NCBI GenBank assembly: GCA_001592805.2
Contig: CP051142.1
Span: forward strand, 2,046,001 to 2,110,000
DNA: 64,000 nt
Source: Peltaster fructicola
Lineage: Eukaryota > Ascomycota > Dothideomycetes
Direction: 5' to 3'
Below, in pieces: positions 32,937 through 44,675 of the stretch. The notes below the pieces were generated by a model. The model made no database searches and was not told where the DNA came from. It saw only the letters and a list, made by a program, of their open reading frames with translations. Each line of letters opens with the position of its first letter. Position 1 is the stretch's first letter. A program made the translations under genes and the position numbers.

Positions 32937-34625
32937 ATGGCTGACGAAAAGAGCACGTTGAGCTATGAGTATGAACGCCTCCCTTCGATTGACCATTTCC
33001 GCCTCCTCAGATTGTCACCAAAGAGGGCATCGCAGGTACTGCAGATCTCTTTGCACGCCTTCCACCACCTTGACTGTCCAACGTACACGGCAATCTCATA
33101 CACTTGGGGTACGAACAGAGTGCAACACAAGATAACAGTCACCAGAAAGTCATGGCTCAGTACCAAGCACTGTGAGTTGAGCATTAGCAGTCAAGCACTC
33201 GATGTGCTAAAGGCGATGCAGATTTCAGCAGCTCGTTGGGTGTGGCTGGATGCCATTTGTATCGACCAGAGTTATGCCCATGAGCGCAACCAGCAAGTCA
33301 AACTTATGGCGACGATATACAACAATGCACAGAGTGTGACAGCGTGGCTAGGACAAGAAGACGACTCGCCGGTAACTCGCACAAGTATCGAAAGAGCTTT
33401 CAAATACATGAGCACTGGACTCCGCCACGCTGAAACTCTTTCTGAGCTTATGCAACCAATGCCCTCTGTTTCAAACTCACTCATGAACGCAAAGGTACCA
33501 TCAGTGCCCTGGAGCGAACGGAGAGTCTTCGATCAGCAAGTTATCGACAAGGCTTGGGATACAGACGAGGAACGAAAGCACTTCGGCGTGTTCTGCGCTC
33601 GTGAGTACTGGAAGCGTAAATGGACCATTCAAGAATTGGTGATCCCTCGAGTAGTCACATTACAGCATGGCTTTTCAACCCTACCCATGACTACCGTGGA
33701 GGACTTCTTCCACTATTGGCCGTCCGATGTCCAGCAACCAGTCGAAAAGCTTGCAATGCACTGCTTCTACAATCGCAAACCTCGCGAGAACCCAAACAGC
33801 TTGTACTTCCACTTTCCAGGCTCGTTGAGGGTTCTGATAGCTACTTACATTGATAACCAGTGCAGCGAGCCCATTGACCACGTCTACGCACTGGCTAACC
33901 TTGCTTCAAGCCGACACTTGCTTCCAGTCGATTACAGTGCATCTGGTGCCCAACAGCTTACAGACATTTTGCGGTATTTGCACGAAGTTGAGCAGCTCGA
34001 GCCAATCGATCTGCTCAAGTGGGCAGCAAAACTTTGCAGGCTTGTGAAGCCAGACGTATCGCAGTCGCAACAAATACAACATTGGTTCACACTCGCGTTG
34101 CCAGTCGCCGGCAAGATTGACCTCCAGCCTGAGAGTCAATGGGCGAGAGCTTGTCGGGAGATGTCTCTGCCGATCAGATCCATAGAGCAGTTAGACTGCT
34201 GGAATCGTGCAGAGGCAAGCGACGCAGCCTTGCGAGTCTTATATCATCATGAACTTGCGTGGAACAGATCTGTATGGACGCAACCGGCTCATCTGAAGTT
34301 CTTCAAGCTCCGTCACAGGTATGGGCATGACGAAGTATATGGACTCGCAGACAGCCTCGAGGTCGACGACATCATACTCATACCAGGAGAGTCACGCGTG
34401 GCATTGATTATTCGTGGAGACCCTGGATGGGCTCAGTACTGGGTCGGACATGCCCTGCTGTTCTCAGGTGATGCCGAACAGATTGGAACACTCTCGCCTA
34501 CCTACTACTACGGCTCTGGCACATATGGCACTCACATTCCTTTAGCAACATTCCGAATGTCATCAATGCCCTTACTCGAAATTGCTACCAGGCTTGGCGA
34601 GCTGGATGCGATCAGGGACTTGTGA
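32937..34625 (+). CDS. HET-domain protein (heterokaryon incompatibility type)
   Basis: Intronless, 562 residues. All three HET blocks are present: YTAISYTWG (residues 50-58), WVWLDAICIDQ (101-111) followed by ERNQQVKLMATIYNNAQSV, and the YWKRKWTIQELV block (about 224-235). In known members this TIR-like domain triggers allorecognition cell death when engaged by a partner domain or receptor. No NACHT, WD-repeat or ankyrin region is attached. The C-terminal 300 residues end with a segment around YGLADSLEVDDIILIPG, which is common in stand-alone HET proteins as an 'acceptance' or substrate-like module of unknown role. No obvious partner gene stands beside it. The frame looks intact. Confidence 0.93.
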   Translation: MADEKSTLSYEYERLPSIDHFRLLRLSPKRASQVLQISLHAFHHLDCPTYTAISYTWGTNRVQHKITVTRKSWLSTKHCELSISSQALDVLKAMQISAARWVWLDAICIDQSYAHERNQQVKLMATIYNNAQSVTAWLGQEDDSPVTRTSIERAFKYMSTGLRHAETLSELMQPMPSVSNSLMNAKVPSVPWSERRVFDQQVIDKAWDTDEERKHFGVFCAREYWKRKWTIQELVIPRVVTLQHGFSTLPMTTVEDFFHYWPSDVQQPVEKLAMHCFYNRKPRENPNSLYFHFPGSLRVLIATYIDNQCSEPIDHVYALANLASSRHLLPVDYSASGAQQLTDILRYLHEVEQLEPIDLLKWAAKLCRLVKPDVSQSQQIQHWFTLALPVAGKIDLQPESQWARACREMSLPIRSIEQLDCWNRAEASDAALRVLYHHELAWNRSVWTQPAHLKFFKLRHRYGHDEVYGLADSLEVDDIILIPGESRVALIIRGDPGWAQYWVGHALLFSGDAEQIGTLSPTYYYGSGTYGTHIPLATFRMSSMPLLEIATRLGELDAIRDL

Positions 34626-35960
34626 TAGCTCAGATAGATGTACTGATCATCGACGAGCGCAACACCTGTATGCTTGAGCTGCCTTGTCGGAACGGAGGCG
34701 ATAATAGAGAGGATTCCTCCTTGTCCAGTTGGCCACATTCCGCACCAGCGATGTGATTGACAGCACAGTGCTTGGTGATAACCCTTGGTCGTTCGTTGAA
34801 TTGCCAACATGGCTTACCAGAGAGGCAAGGACTCGAGCAGCACTCCAGTCTCGTGCATGTTGCAGACCTTGTCCTACAGCATGTTCTCATCCCTTCAACT
34901 CTTTTCACATCACCGCGAAACATTCCACAACCTACTCATATATCTTTGATTCATACCTGTTGCATGAAGTGCTTGTTCTCGCAGCATCTTGACGGACACG
35001 AACTTCCTGCATGCCGGGAGTGGAAATCGCTCGAGCATTCATCGTCCTGTAGCAGCTGGAAGCTATCATGGCTCGACCACACTCGCTCGCCATTGTGTGG
35101 GTTGTCCAATGTTGCATGAGCAAGCCTGCGCCAGAACGCTCTAACACGGATGCCCTGCCCGATCAAATCGCGCAATGTCCATGAACCGTCTGCTGATATA
35201 CTAGCAATCATGCTAGCAGCTGGTCTCGAAATACTGGTCGACTAAATATGGTGCAAGGAAGGTGATGGTCAGGTTTGGGATGAAATGGAGTCGGCGATCG
35301 CCGTTCATAAGCCATTCGTAAAATTGTATCCATAGACCACTGACACATGCTCTGCCACCAAGATAGTATATCGCGGAGTAGAGATCGCCAGGAGGCAGCA
35401 TTGGTAGCATGATCTTGTGCATAACTGTATGCAGGAAGAGCGCCAGAATGAAGCAGGCAAATGACGAGAGCATGGCTCGCTCGTAATACCGCCAGGCTGC
35501 GTCTTCGGCAGCCATTGCAAGGTTATGAAATGATCAGAACAAGTGGCTGATGTAGGAGTTTTGATCGTGAAGAGCGTTTTCACAAAGAGCTAATAGTGTT
35601 GCAACAAGTGGGCATTGGTGCAAGGTGCTGGTCCGTCGTGACGTTGAGTCAAACTCAGCATACCTCAAGCTTTGATGATCGCCGCACTCCTCCTTGCTAT
35701 AGAACAAATTCATGAATCGACGTCTGGTCCTTCGTGGAAATTCCCAGTGATCAACACGATCTAAAACACACAAGCCATAGAGCTGAGGAGCGGACCAGGT
35801 GAGCAGCGCAGACAATCCTCACTCTCAGGAGTTACGCTCAATGAGAAATGTCTCTGGAATTGATGGATCATGGTACTGCTGAGTGTGATGTGTACTCACT
35901 CGGGTATGTCAAACTATTACTGATTGTATCTCGCACCAATTGTATGTGTCATGTCGTCCT
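34626..35960. other. Intergenic region with several small minus-strand frames
   Basis: 1.3 kb behind the HET gene. Minus-strand frames of 60-100 codons follow one another (35534-35815, 35213-35515, 34951-35211, 34630-34923). Two of them start with ATG and abut. The 35213-35515 frame is the most protein-like and is listed separately. No splice arrangement joins them convincingly. Confidence 0.35.
35213..35515 (-). CDS. Candidate small membrane protein
   Basis: 100 residues from ATG to TAG. After a charged start (MAAEDAAWRYYERA) come a hydrophobic helix (MLSSFACFILALFLHTVMHKI) and weaker hydrophobic segments around YYLGGRACVSGLWIQFYEWL and LTITFLAPYLV. This looks like a two- or three-pass small membrane protein. 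No family recognised. The next frame (34951-35211) begins within its stop region, which could hint at an unrecognised splice. Evidence is texture only. Confidence 0.3.
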   Translation of the reverse strand: MAAEDAAWRYYERAMLSSFACFILALFLHTVMHKIMLPMLPPGDLYSAIYYLGGRACVSGLWIQFYEWLMNGDRRLHFIPNLTITFLAPYLVDQYFETSC

Positions 35961-36912
35961 CTACAAGAGTGGGCGGTTGACAAGCTTGAGGCCAACAGCA
36001 ACAACAGAGCTGGTGGCAATGATGTGTGCAACGGTTCGGAGTGGACCAACGTTGGCAATGTATGCTGGGCCGTAGCTATCGGAGTGTCAGTATTTGGTTC
36101 CAATGAGAGCATGATACACTTACACGAAGATCTTGGTCAGGACGTGCAGACCCAGCAGGTTGATGAGCTCAGTGTCGCGTGGTGCAATGGCTTGGGTGAG
36201 AGCTGCAGCGAGGGCGAAAGCTGGGAAGTTCTCAATGGTCTGGGCGGCGAGGGAGTGCAGACGAAGTGGGAGTCCGGTAAGGTTGGAGACCTGCTTGCGT
36301 GGCACCTCGTTGTTGCGGCCTTCCTCGTTGCCAGCATCGATGGCTGCAGCAGAGAAGGCACCGCCGAATGCGTAAGTGCTGTAGTTCATTGTAAGCGCGC
36401 GCATTGATGCGTCACAGACAAGATGAAAACTCACCTAATGGTGTATCCTGCAGCGAGGGCGACAACCTTGCTGGCCTGGGCAACGGTGCTAGACTTGCCA
36501 GCAGTTGCGACAAAGCCGAGAGCTGAGACGGCCCCATCGACAACTCGGGTCAGGACTGGGCTTCCAGAAATGAATGAGACCAGTGGGACAGCTGCGACGA
36601 AGACTGGTCCAAATCCGACCATGAAGAGGCCTTGAGGGTTCTTGCTGTGATGGAAATGTCAGATCTGTATTTCTCGAAGCGCCGAAGCTGCAGCACTACA
36701 TACACGCCATCCTCACGGAGCTTCTGCACGAACTCGTTCTTGAGCTCGACAGCCTTCTCCTTGCCCTCTTGGTAGACCTCCTCGGCCTTCTCCTTGCCCT
36801 GCTCAAGTCTCTCCTCGGCAGCGTCCTTTGCGAGACGTGCGCTCTCCTTGGCCTTGTCGGCAGACTCACGGGCCTTGATGTCGGCCTCACGTCCCTTATC
36901 CTGTGCAGACAT
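35961..36912 (-). CDS. Four-exon membrane protein: charged helical N-terminus joined to a MAPEG-like domain
   Basis: Exons are 36704-36912, 36435-36644, 36124-36378 and 35961-36075 (introns 59, 56 and 48 bp). All junctions keep phase and have GT...AG ends, giving 262 residues. Residues 1-70 are a LEA-like, Lys/Glu/Ala-rich helix (AKESARLAKDAAEERL) followed by NPQGLF. Residues 72-125 hold two hydrophobic segments (VGFGPVFVAAVPLVSFISG and a weaker one). From about 130 to the end is a four-helix MAPEG-like domain with NEVPRKQVSNLTGLPLRLHS, QTIENFPAFALAAAL and a final GPLRTVAHIIATSS helix. MAPEG members are glutathione/eicosanoid-linked membrane enzymes, but the catalytic role here is unknown. 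An in-frame ATG (MNYSTYAFGG) spans the exon-3 acceptor, so two adjacent genes remain an alternative. Confidence 0.72.
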
Positions 36913-38043
36913 CTTGGAGAGTGTGTGTGGTGTGAAAGGTGATGGAAAACGGGTTGTTAGAGGATGGAATTAAGTGGTCAATTGATCACGGGTTTTGGTG
37001 AGAGTAAAGCAAGTTGTGTTCTGTTTGGGAAGCAAGGTGAGAGCTGTTGGCGAGCTTGCTGCGTCATAGCCGACATCAACAAGCAGGAAAAGTTCGCGCT
37101 TGCTGATTCGCGCCATAGCTCAGATCTCGATCAATGCCAACTTGACACGATGCCCAGCAAGCTGCTCGGATTGGCCGTCTTGCTGCAGCAATCGTGCCGC
37201 GAGCATTGACGTGAATGGCGTTTTCACATGGAATACATTATTGACTCACTTCGCCGCAGAGTACGCATTACTCGGCGACCACCGCTGTCTGCGTTAACAA
37301 CACACAGATTGCGCCATGCAACACGCTTCGATCATCTCTCATATCATCACAATTGGGGACGAGACACAGCGGTGAATATCTCGGGGGATGGTTTCTTGTC
37401 ATTGACCTATATCTTGCAGCAGAACAGAGCCACGTAGTAGCTCCTGATATGGCCATATCGCTCCGCCCAAAGGCTTTTTGATACATTTTCTTCAACCAGA
37501 CAACGACTTGCGGTATGTCACTGGTGGTGACTTGTCCATAGAGTAAGTCAGGTATTGCTAACAGCAGTATGCATGCTAGACGTGGTCTGGACTGATCAGG
37601 CGCGCTCTGAGCAAGAGTAGGGCGAGTGATCAACGCGGTCGAGTGCAAGCACCTGGCCATGCTCATCGAAGGCAGAGCATGTGATGCGCATTGAGTCTGT
37701 CTCGTGGGACGGCGGGACAGAGGAGTTGTGTATCTCAGGGCCAACATTGGCATCAGTCTCCAAAGAAGATGTTGAAATGGTGACGGGAGAGGCGGCGGCC
37801 ACGGATGATGGTAGTGAACGATAAGAGAAAAAGTTGGAAGGTTGCTGAGGATGATATCGGTGGGAATAGAAAGGGTGTCGATAGAGCTGCGTCCTGCGCA
37901 CAAGGAAGAGAGCCAGATAGTCGTCAGATCGTACTCAAGCATTCACAAACCGAGGATGTCGACCCTCATGCATGAAGCGCAGAAATGCTTACTGTCAACC
38001 ATCCTCGATGAAACAAATGCGCCTGAACTCCGTATGACCACAG
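36913..38043. other. Intergenic region, no supported gene
   Basis: 1.13 kb between DHH1 (stop) and the MAPEG-like gene (start), both minus. A 224-codon frame (37268-37942, minus) and an overlapping one (37596-37901) are open but without domains; they may reflect the DHH1 3' UTR. No repeats seen. Confidence 0.4.
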
Positions 38044-39603
38044 CTATGCTTGCGCACTCGGTGCACCATAGTTTTGCTGTTGTGGCTGCTGAGGTCGTGC
38101 CTGGTAGCCTCCTCGTTGTCCTGCAGCATTTGGCCCTCCGCGACCACGACCAGTAGCGCCGCCGCCGCCACGACCTCCTCGACCACCACGGTAACCCCCA
38201 GTACGATTCGCCGGGTTTAGCAGATCCTGACCAGTGCCTTGTTGACGGCCGTTCGATGCGCCATTGGCAGCGATGCGCTGAGGTGCAGTGTTGATGGGTC
38301 GAGGAATGGATTCAGGTGTCTCGTAGACGTAGAGCTTCTTGTCGATAGTGCTAGGGATCGGTTCGATCGTGGTGCCTAACTCTTGCTCAATCCTATACAG
38401 GTTGAAGCGATCGTCCCAATTGATCAGGTTGATAGCGAGACCAAGGTGGCCGAAGCGCCCTGATCGACCAATACGATGGAGGTAAGTCTCGGCGTTCTTG
38501 GGAAAGTCGAAGTTGATGACAACATTGACAGCTTGAATGTCAATACCTCGGGTGAGCAGATCGGAGCAGACAAGATTGCGCATGGCGCCGTTGCGGAAGT
38601 CGTGGAAGACGCGGTTACGATGCGTTTGAAGCATTTTTGCGTGTGAGTAGAAACAAGAGTAGCCCAGCTCAGTGATCTTCTTTGCGAGAAGCTCGACACG
38701 AGTGGTGCTGTTGCAGAAGATGATGGACTGATTGATTTGGAGCTTGCTGAAGAGAGTGTTTAGACAGTGCACCTTTTGCTTTTCTTCAACAAAGGCGTAG
38801 TACTGGGTGATACCGCGAAGAGTGAGCTCATCCATGAGGTTGATCTCGAATGGATCATGCATGTGCTTGTCCTTGAAGGACTTGACGACGACTGGAAATG
38901 TGGCCGAGAACAGCATGACTTGTCTGTCCTTGGGGTGAAACTGGAGTAGTTGTTCGATTGTGACCGTGAATTCAGGAGAGAGCAGCTTGTCTGCCTCGTC
39001 CATGACGAAGGTCTGCGCTGCAGAGAGGTCGGCGACACCCTTCGATGCAAGGTCGAGGATACGACCGGGTGTGCCGACGATGATGTGGACTGTTTCATTG
39101 AGTCGTATGATATCGTCCTTGAGTCCTGTACCACCAGTGGACACCATAACATTGATGCCTAGGTGCTTACCCAATGTCTTACATACTTGTGAAGTCTGTA
39201 ACGCCAGTTCTCGCGTAGGCACTAGGATCAATGCTTGCGTCTTCTGAAGCTTCGGGTTGATTTGTTGAAGTGTAGGGATCACGAAGGCGGCAGTCTTGCC
39301 TGTTCCGTTCTTTGCTCGAGCTAAGATGTCTCTGCCAGTGACTGCGACAGGTATGGTCTCCTCTTGAATCGGCGACGGCTTCTCAAATCCAGCCTCGAAA
39401 ATGCCCATCAAAAGCTCTCGCTTCAGATAGAACTCTTCGAACTCTAGCCCTTTCGTTGCTGTGACATCCTCTGTCTGTACTCGTGTGTCTTTCGTAGGTG
39501 CCTTTAGACCCGCTCGCCAATCGCCATTGCTTCCACCTGTTTCCGAAGATTGACCATTGTTCAAGTCTGTGGCTCGGAGCTGGTCTGCCAGCTCTGCGGC
39601 CAT
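38044..39603 (-). CDS. DHH1: DEAD-box RNA helicase Dhh1/DDX6
   Basis: Cytoplasmic helicase of P-bodies that represses translation and activates decapping. Intronless, 519 residues. Motifs in order: Q motif [14 protein letters not shown] (72-85), Walker A AKNGTGKT (97-104), PTRELALQ (129-136), VGTPGR (176-181), DEAD (202-205), SAT (233-235), [22 protein letters not shown] and [10 protein letters not shown]. The region ending [12 protein letters not shown] matches the Dhh1 core end. The tail is disordered with an RGG block ([14 protein letters not shown]) and a QPQQQNY end. The flanking gene SMC4 lies upstream on the same strand, 653 bp away. Confidence 0.97.
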   Translation of the reverse strand: MAAELADQLRATDLNNGQSSETGGSNGDWRAGLKAPTKDTRVQTEDVTATKGLEFEEFYLKRELLMGIFEAGFEKPSPIQEETIPVAVTGRDILARAKNGTGKTAAFVIPTLQQINPKLQKTQALILVPTRELALQTSQVCKTLGKHLGINVMVSTGGTGLKDDIIRLNETVHIIVGTPGRILDLASKGVADLSAAQTFVMDEADKLLSPEFTVTIEQLLQFHPKDRQVMLFSATFPVVVKSFKDKHMHDPFEINLMDELTLRGITQYYAFVEEKQKVHCLNTLFSKLQINQSIIFCNSTTRVELLAKKITELGYSCFYSHAKMLQTHRNRVFHDFRNGAMRNLVCSDLLTRGIDIQAVNVVINFDFPKNAETYLHRIGRSGRFGHLGLAINLINWDDRFNLYRIEQELGTTIEPIPSTIDKKLYVYETPESIPRPINTAPQRIAANGASNGRQQGTGQDLLNPANRTGGYRGGRGGRGGGGATGRGRGGPNAAGQRGGYQARPQQPQQQNYGAPSAQA

Positions 39604-40256
39604 TTGTGCGGTATGTGAGTCGCTAGAGCGACCGTATGTGGATGCGGGTGGTGAGAGCTGTGCTGCGATTGTGCGTGGACGATCCTGGCGAAGAGAATTG
39701 ATGGCACGCGAGAGGTCGCTATACTCGCGCGAGAGCGAGAAGTGCTATGGTGAAGTTGTGCTCGCAGTTGTCAAGGGTTTCGATCGCAAACGAAGAGCGC
39801 TCGAACGATATTTGACTCGAGCGATTTGAGTGACCTCTGGCACGAGCGACCGCAAAGGCTGTCGGGTTGTTCGGTGCGGCGGTGGCTACTGTAGCTCTGC
39901 CTGTGGCAAGTGCTCTAGGTGGAATGGATTATGCGTGAGTATGTTGTTCTACGAGGGCGCATTGAAAGGTTTGGCGGGCCTGCTTCCAAGATGTATGTGG
40001 TGCGCGTGAACCGTGCACACATCATGCCTCAGGCTCAACTTAAGATCGACCTACACAGTCACGCATTCCCATCATTCTCACGATACCGCTTCGCTTGCCT
40101 AGGCATTCCAATTGAAGGCAGACTCAATGTTCTTCATTGCGAGCTGCGAGTGCGACAGGTATTATTCCAGAAAGGCATTCCCGGATACTCCATCACGGTG
40201 CCGGACCATCCAGCAAACCTCACTTCGCCTTGACGCCAACGCTCATCGCTCATCGC
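39604..40256. other. DHH1 promoter region and SMC4 3' flank
   Basis: 653 bp. Immediately behind the SMC4 stop the 7-bp unit gctcatc is repeated three times (about 40241-40261). The DHH1-proximal part is GC-rich with many cgag/gcg words. No gene recognised. Confidence 0.45.
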
Positions 40257-43200
40257 TCATCGAGCAGTTATGTACTCCTTATTCTCAATCGTTACACTTT
40301 TCGTCTGGAGACAGAGTCAGCAATGCTTACAGGTCTTGATGCAGAACATACCATATTGCTTGTCTTGTAGACTCCCACCAACCTCGAGGCCAGCTCGAAC
40401 ATGTTATTACGAAGACTGATTACAATGAACTGAGCATTCTTCGTTCGCTCCTTGATGTATGCGGCTACAATGGAGACCTGGTCCTGTTAGTAATCATGAG
40501 ACTGCGACTTCTGTTAGACGACTCACGTTGCGGAAATCTAGAGCAGCATCAATTTCGTCCATGACATACAGCGGAGTTGGCTTGTAGTGATGGAGAGCAA
40601 ACACAAGTGCAAGAGAGCTCAGTGTCTTCTCTCCACCAGACAGATTGCTGATGTTCTTCCAGCTCTTCTTCGGTGGCATCACAGAGAACAAAATGCCCTC
40701 CGAGAATGGGTCAAGTGAGTCTACGAGCTCAAGCTCGGCATTTCCACCCATTGTGATCATCTGGTACATCTCCTTGAGACGCAATGAGATGACTGAGAAG
40801 CCTTCCATGAAACCCTCGAGTCGCAATCGACGGAGATCATCTGTTCGCTTCTTGGCTGAGTCTCGTGCTGTAAGTGCTCCGTTGAGGTCCTCGAGGCGTG
40901 AGGAATACTCGTTGACACGGCGTCGGTACTCTGCGAGCACGCTGACTTCCACATGCTGCGATGTATGTTCTTCGAGTCCGGCGATGGCTGCCTTCAGATC
41001 CTCCTTGTCCAGATCTTCGAGTTCATCGCGACTCAATTCGGGTACTGGTTCCGGGTCTTTCTCTTCGCCATCCTCGCTGACATTATGGAGAGTCAGCTTC
41101 CCAAGTTTCTCCTGCCAATACCGCAGACGTTTATGGTTCTCCACGAGCACTTTGTTGTTATCTTCCAGCTTGTTCCTCAACTCGACCTCTGCTCCACGCG
41201 TTTCGTTGAGCTCTGCGGTCTGCTGGTCAAGCCTAGCTTTGAGCTCCTCCAGCTGCTCCTTCTTCTCGTCCAACGCCTGCTGTGCTTCGTCGGCTTGCCT
41301 TCGAAAGCCAGAGGTGTCGGTAGTCTGGTTGTTGATCTCGTCATCAACCGCTTGAGTGTCCTTGGCGATCTTCGCCAGCTCTGTGACGCAAGCTTCGTGT
41401 GTCTGCTCGTGTTTCTTGGCTTGCTTCTCAGCTTTCGCCTTTGACACTTCTGCTGAGCCTAAGCTTTCACTAAGCAGCTCGATTTGCTCCTTGAGCCCGT
41501 CCACCTTGGCCTTCTGACCGCGCAACTTGACGCCTCCAATCTCCATGATCTTATCTTGGAGTGCTTGGATCTCCTGCTCGGTGCCGGAAGCTTCTGCTTG
41601 CAACTGGTTGATCTCTGCCTGTAGATTGGCAATGGTTTTGTCCAGTATTGCGATCTTCTGCTTCTCCGTCTTCGATGACTGTTGCTCAGACGTGATCTGC
41701 GAGATGCGCTGCTGTGCGTCTGCGATGTTGCGGTCCACGCTGTCAACGTCCAGGCTGATCTTCTGGCTTTCAATGCCAAATGATGGAAGCTGTTCTTGGA
41801 GCGCCCATAATTGAGTCCGCTGCTCGGCGATGTCGTGCTGTAGGGTCTCATACTCTTTCTCGAGTGCTTCGCGGTCAATGTCTAGCTTAGCGATCTGGTC
41901 TTTCGAGACTTGAGAGACGAGCTTAGAGGACATTGCACCTTTTGCAACTCTTTTGCCACCTCCTGTCATTGTTCCGGACTTGTCTATGAGCTGTCCGTCA
42001 AGAGTGACGACCCGCCATCGCTTAGCACCAAATGCAATGCGGTTTGCTTGCTCAAGGTCCTTGGCAACGAGGGTATTCTGCATGATGCTGTAGAATGCAG
42101 GGAGATACTGCTCATGCTTGCTTTTGACTAGATCGAACAGTCGAGGCACATTCTCCGGAGTCTGAATACGGCACAAGTCTCGCTCAGCCAGACGGTCGAG
42201 CAGGATGAAGTTCGCTCGACCGAGGTTGTTCTTGCGGAGATACTCAATGCACTGCTGACCGACCTCAACCGTGTCGACCACCAGATTGTCCAACGCAGGA
42301 CATGCGGTCGATATGGCGACATCGTACTTGCTGTCAATGGTGCCCAGGTTGCCCAGTCGTCCGTGAAAGCCGTCGATGCGCCCAGAGTCCTTCAGTCTCG
42401 TGAGGCCTGTCAACACGTTCCCCTGGGCTTGGGAGGCTGAAAGGCTGGCATGTGCTTCGTCTGCTTTCTCTCGTGCTCCAGATAACTTGGACTTCAGCCC
42501 AGGCTCCTCAGCAGCGAGTTGTGACAATCGTGAATCCACCTCGCTCAGCTCTGACTCTGCTGCCTCCCTACGACTCTTGCAAGCCTTGAGCTCACCTGCT
42601 TTGGTGGTCCGCTGCTCAGTCCAAGCAGCAATCTTAGCCTCGATCTCAGCAACAGCATTCGACCCAGCATTCTCTCGCTCGCGTATGATATCAAGCTCGC
42701 TTTGTGCAACAGCAACAGCAGATCGCTTGTCGTTGATTTTGGCAGTCCATGGCTCAAGTTGTTTCTGCTTGGCAGCAATCTCGTTACTGATACCTTGCGT
42801 CTTGCCCTTCAACTCATCCCTGATCTTGGCCAGCACACGGTCTTCTGCCGACATCTGCTCCTCTAGATCACCAATCTGCGAGGTCAGTCGAGCGACATCA
42901 TCCTCGGCTTGCTTTGCTTGCGTCTTCGAATCCTGAATGCCGAATTTAGCAGTCTCACAAGCTTTCTCGGATTTCTTGGCCTTGTTGATCAGGAACTTCT
43001 TCTTCTCTTCGAGCTTGACGGCGTCCTTGTCCAGCTTCGACATTTCCTTCAGTATCGCCTGGGTAGACTGCTCCAGCTTGTCGCATGCTTTGGTTTCTTG
43101 CTTGTACTGCTTCTCCATAGCCTTGATCTCGTCTTCGTTGCCCCGGTGCCGTTGCAACTCATCGTCGAGCTGTTGCTGGATGTGCTGTACTGCCTCGTCT

Positions 43201-44675
43201 GTCACTTGGATGTTGTCGCCGCACTCTGCGACGTATATCTGATAGAGCGCAGACTGCTTGGAAGCCAGCTCGTTCTCATGCTGTATGTAAGCCAGCGCCT
43301 TATTCTTTTTGTCCTCGAGGCTGTTCTTCTCTTTCTCCACATGCTGCACTCTACCACTCTTTTCCAAACAGACTTCATTCAATGCTTCTGTCTCATTTGC
43401 TGCTTCCTCGATTGGTGTCTTGTACTTGGATGTTCCAATGATGTCCTCGAGGTACTCAAGGAGTCCATCGTCGTTGTCACCTACGGCTTTAGGTTTCATC
43501 TGTGCGATCGACTCTACCTCACCCTGCAAGATAAGGAAGCGCTTGTGGTCCAGATCGATGCCTCGACCTTTGAGCAGTGTTGTGACGGTCGTGAAGTCGG
43601 AACTGCCACCGTTGATGTAGTATTTGCTGCTGTTGTTCTTGAACGCTCTTCGTGATATGACTAGCTGAGAGTCGGGCACCACCGTTGTCGCTCCTCCGGG
43701 CTGATCCAGAACCTCCTGGAAGTGGACCTCGACCTCGCAAAAGTCAAGATCTGGATGCGCAGCACTATTGTGTATCAATGCTGAGATCTTGCCTTGACGC
43801 ATCTTGCTGGCCCTGAACCCGAACACGAACAAGAGGGAGTCGATCACGTTCGACTTGCCTGAGCCGTTGGGCCCAACTACAGAGGAGAACGAAGCATGGA
43901 AAGGTCCAACGACCTGTTTGCCAGCATACGACTTGAAGTTGACCAGAGTGAGGTATGTGATAGTCATGCGCGCTTTTGCTCCACCCGACTCTTGCGATTG
44001 TGGTATCCCCAATGCCCTAGTCCGTACAACTATGTCCATCGGCTTCTCGAGGTGTGTCACTTGCGCATCGATTTTCTTGACCTCCACTCTGTTCTCGGGT
44101 GCAAGCGACTCAGCTTTGGCGGGTACATCCTCGTTGTCTGGCAATAGGGTGGCGTGTTCCACGGTCAGATCGCGCGACCTCCTAGGCGTCTGCTCGTTGA
44201 CTGTGGTCTCTGTGATGTCGCTTAGCGGCGTGCTCGATTGTTCTGCTGGCTCTGGCGATGCTGTAGTTTGTGGGGTGGGCAACGGTGGGATGTTCTGCTC
44301 TGCGTCTGGAATAATCGATACCCTGCTCATGCGCGCAGCTCTTGCATCCTTAATCGATCGACGCTTTGGTGCGCTCTTCTTCACTGGTGACACAGACTCG
44401 TCTGCAACGCTCTCTGGAGGACTGAACACATGCGATGGCTCAGTTGAGTCTGTGATCTTGGGATACCGACTCATCGGCCTTCTGCCTGTGTCAGACGCAG
44501 TGGTTCTGCGTCGTGACGAAGCCTTTGTGTCAGCTGATGTGAAGTCCTCGTCGTCATTATCTTCGTTTGGTGGTGCCCCTGCTATATTCTCGACATCGGA
44601 ATCGTCATCAGTAACCACTTTTCTCCGGAGCGCAAGACGTCGTGAAGGTCTTTCAGCGCCAGCGGTTGAAGACAT
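40257..44675 (-). CDS. SMC4: Condensin ATPase subunit Smc4
   Basis: Core SMC protein of condensin, pairing with Smc2 to compact mitotic chromosomes. Exons are 40527-44675, 40352-40477 and 40257-40304 with introns of 49 and 47 bp at the very end. Both introns preserve the closing block VSIVAAYIKERTKNAQFIVIS and a tail ending in KEYITAR. The protein is 1440 residues, family-typical. The frame is open 40 codons further upstream; the ATG at 44675 (MSSTAGAERPSRR) is preferred because the extra residues look like leader noise. About 220 disordered residues precede Walker A GPNGSGKS (268-275). Two coiled coils flank the hinge (near 760-890, DGFHGRLGNLGTIDSKYDVA). The ABC signature LSGGEK is near 1344, followed by VMDEIDAALD. 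Confidence 0.98.

Noticed and set aside
32937-36912. A defence or secondary-metabolite gene cluster around the HET gene
   Set aside because: No partner domains, synthase or regulator genes nearby; the neighbours are housekeeping.
37268-37942. 224-codon open frame on the minus strand between DHH1 and the MAPEG-like gene
   Set aside because: No domain, erratic composition, and an overlapping frame looks equally good; no splice signals give a sensible product.
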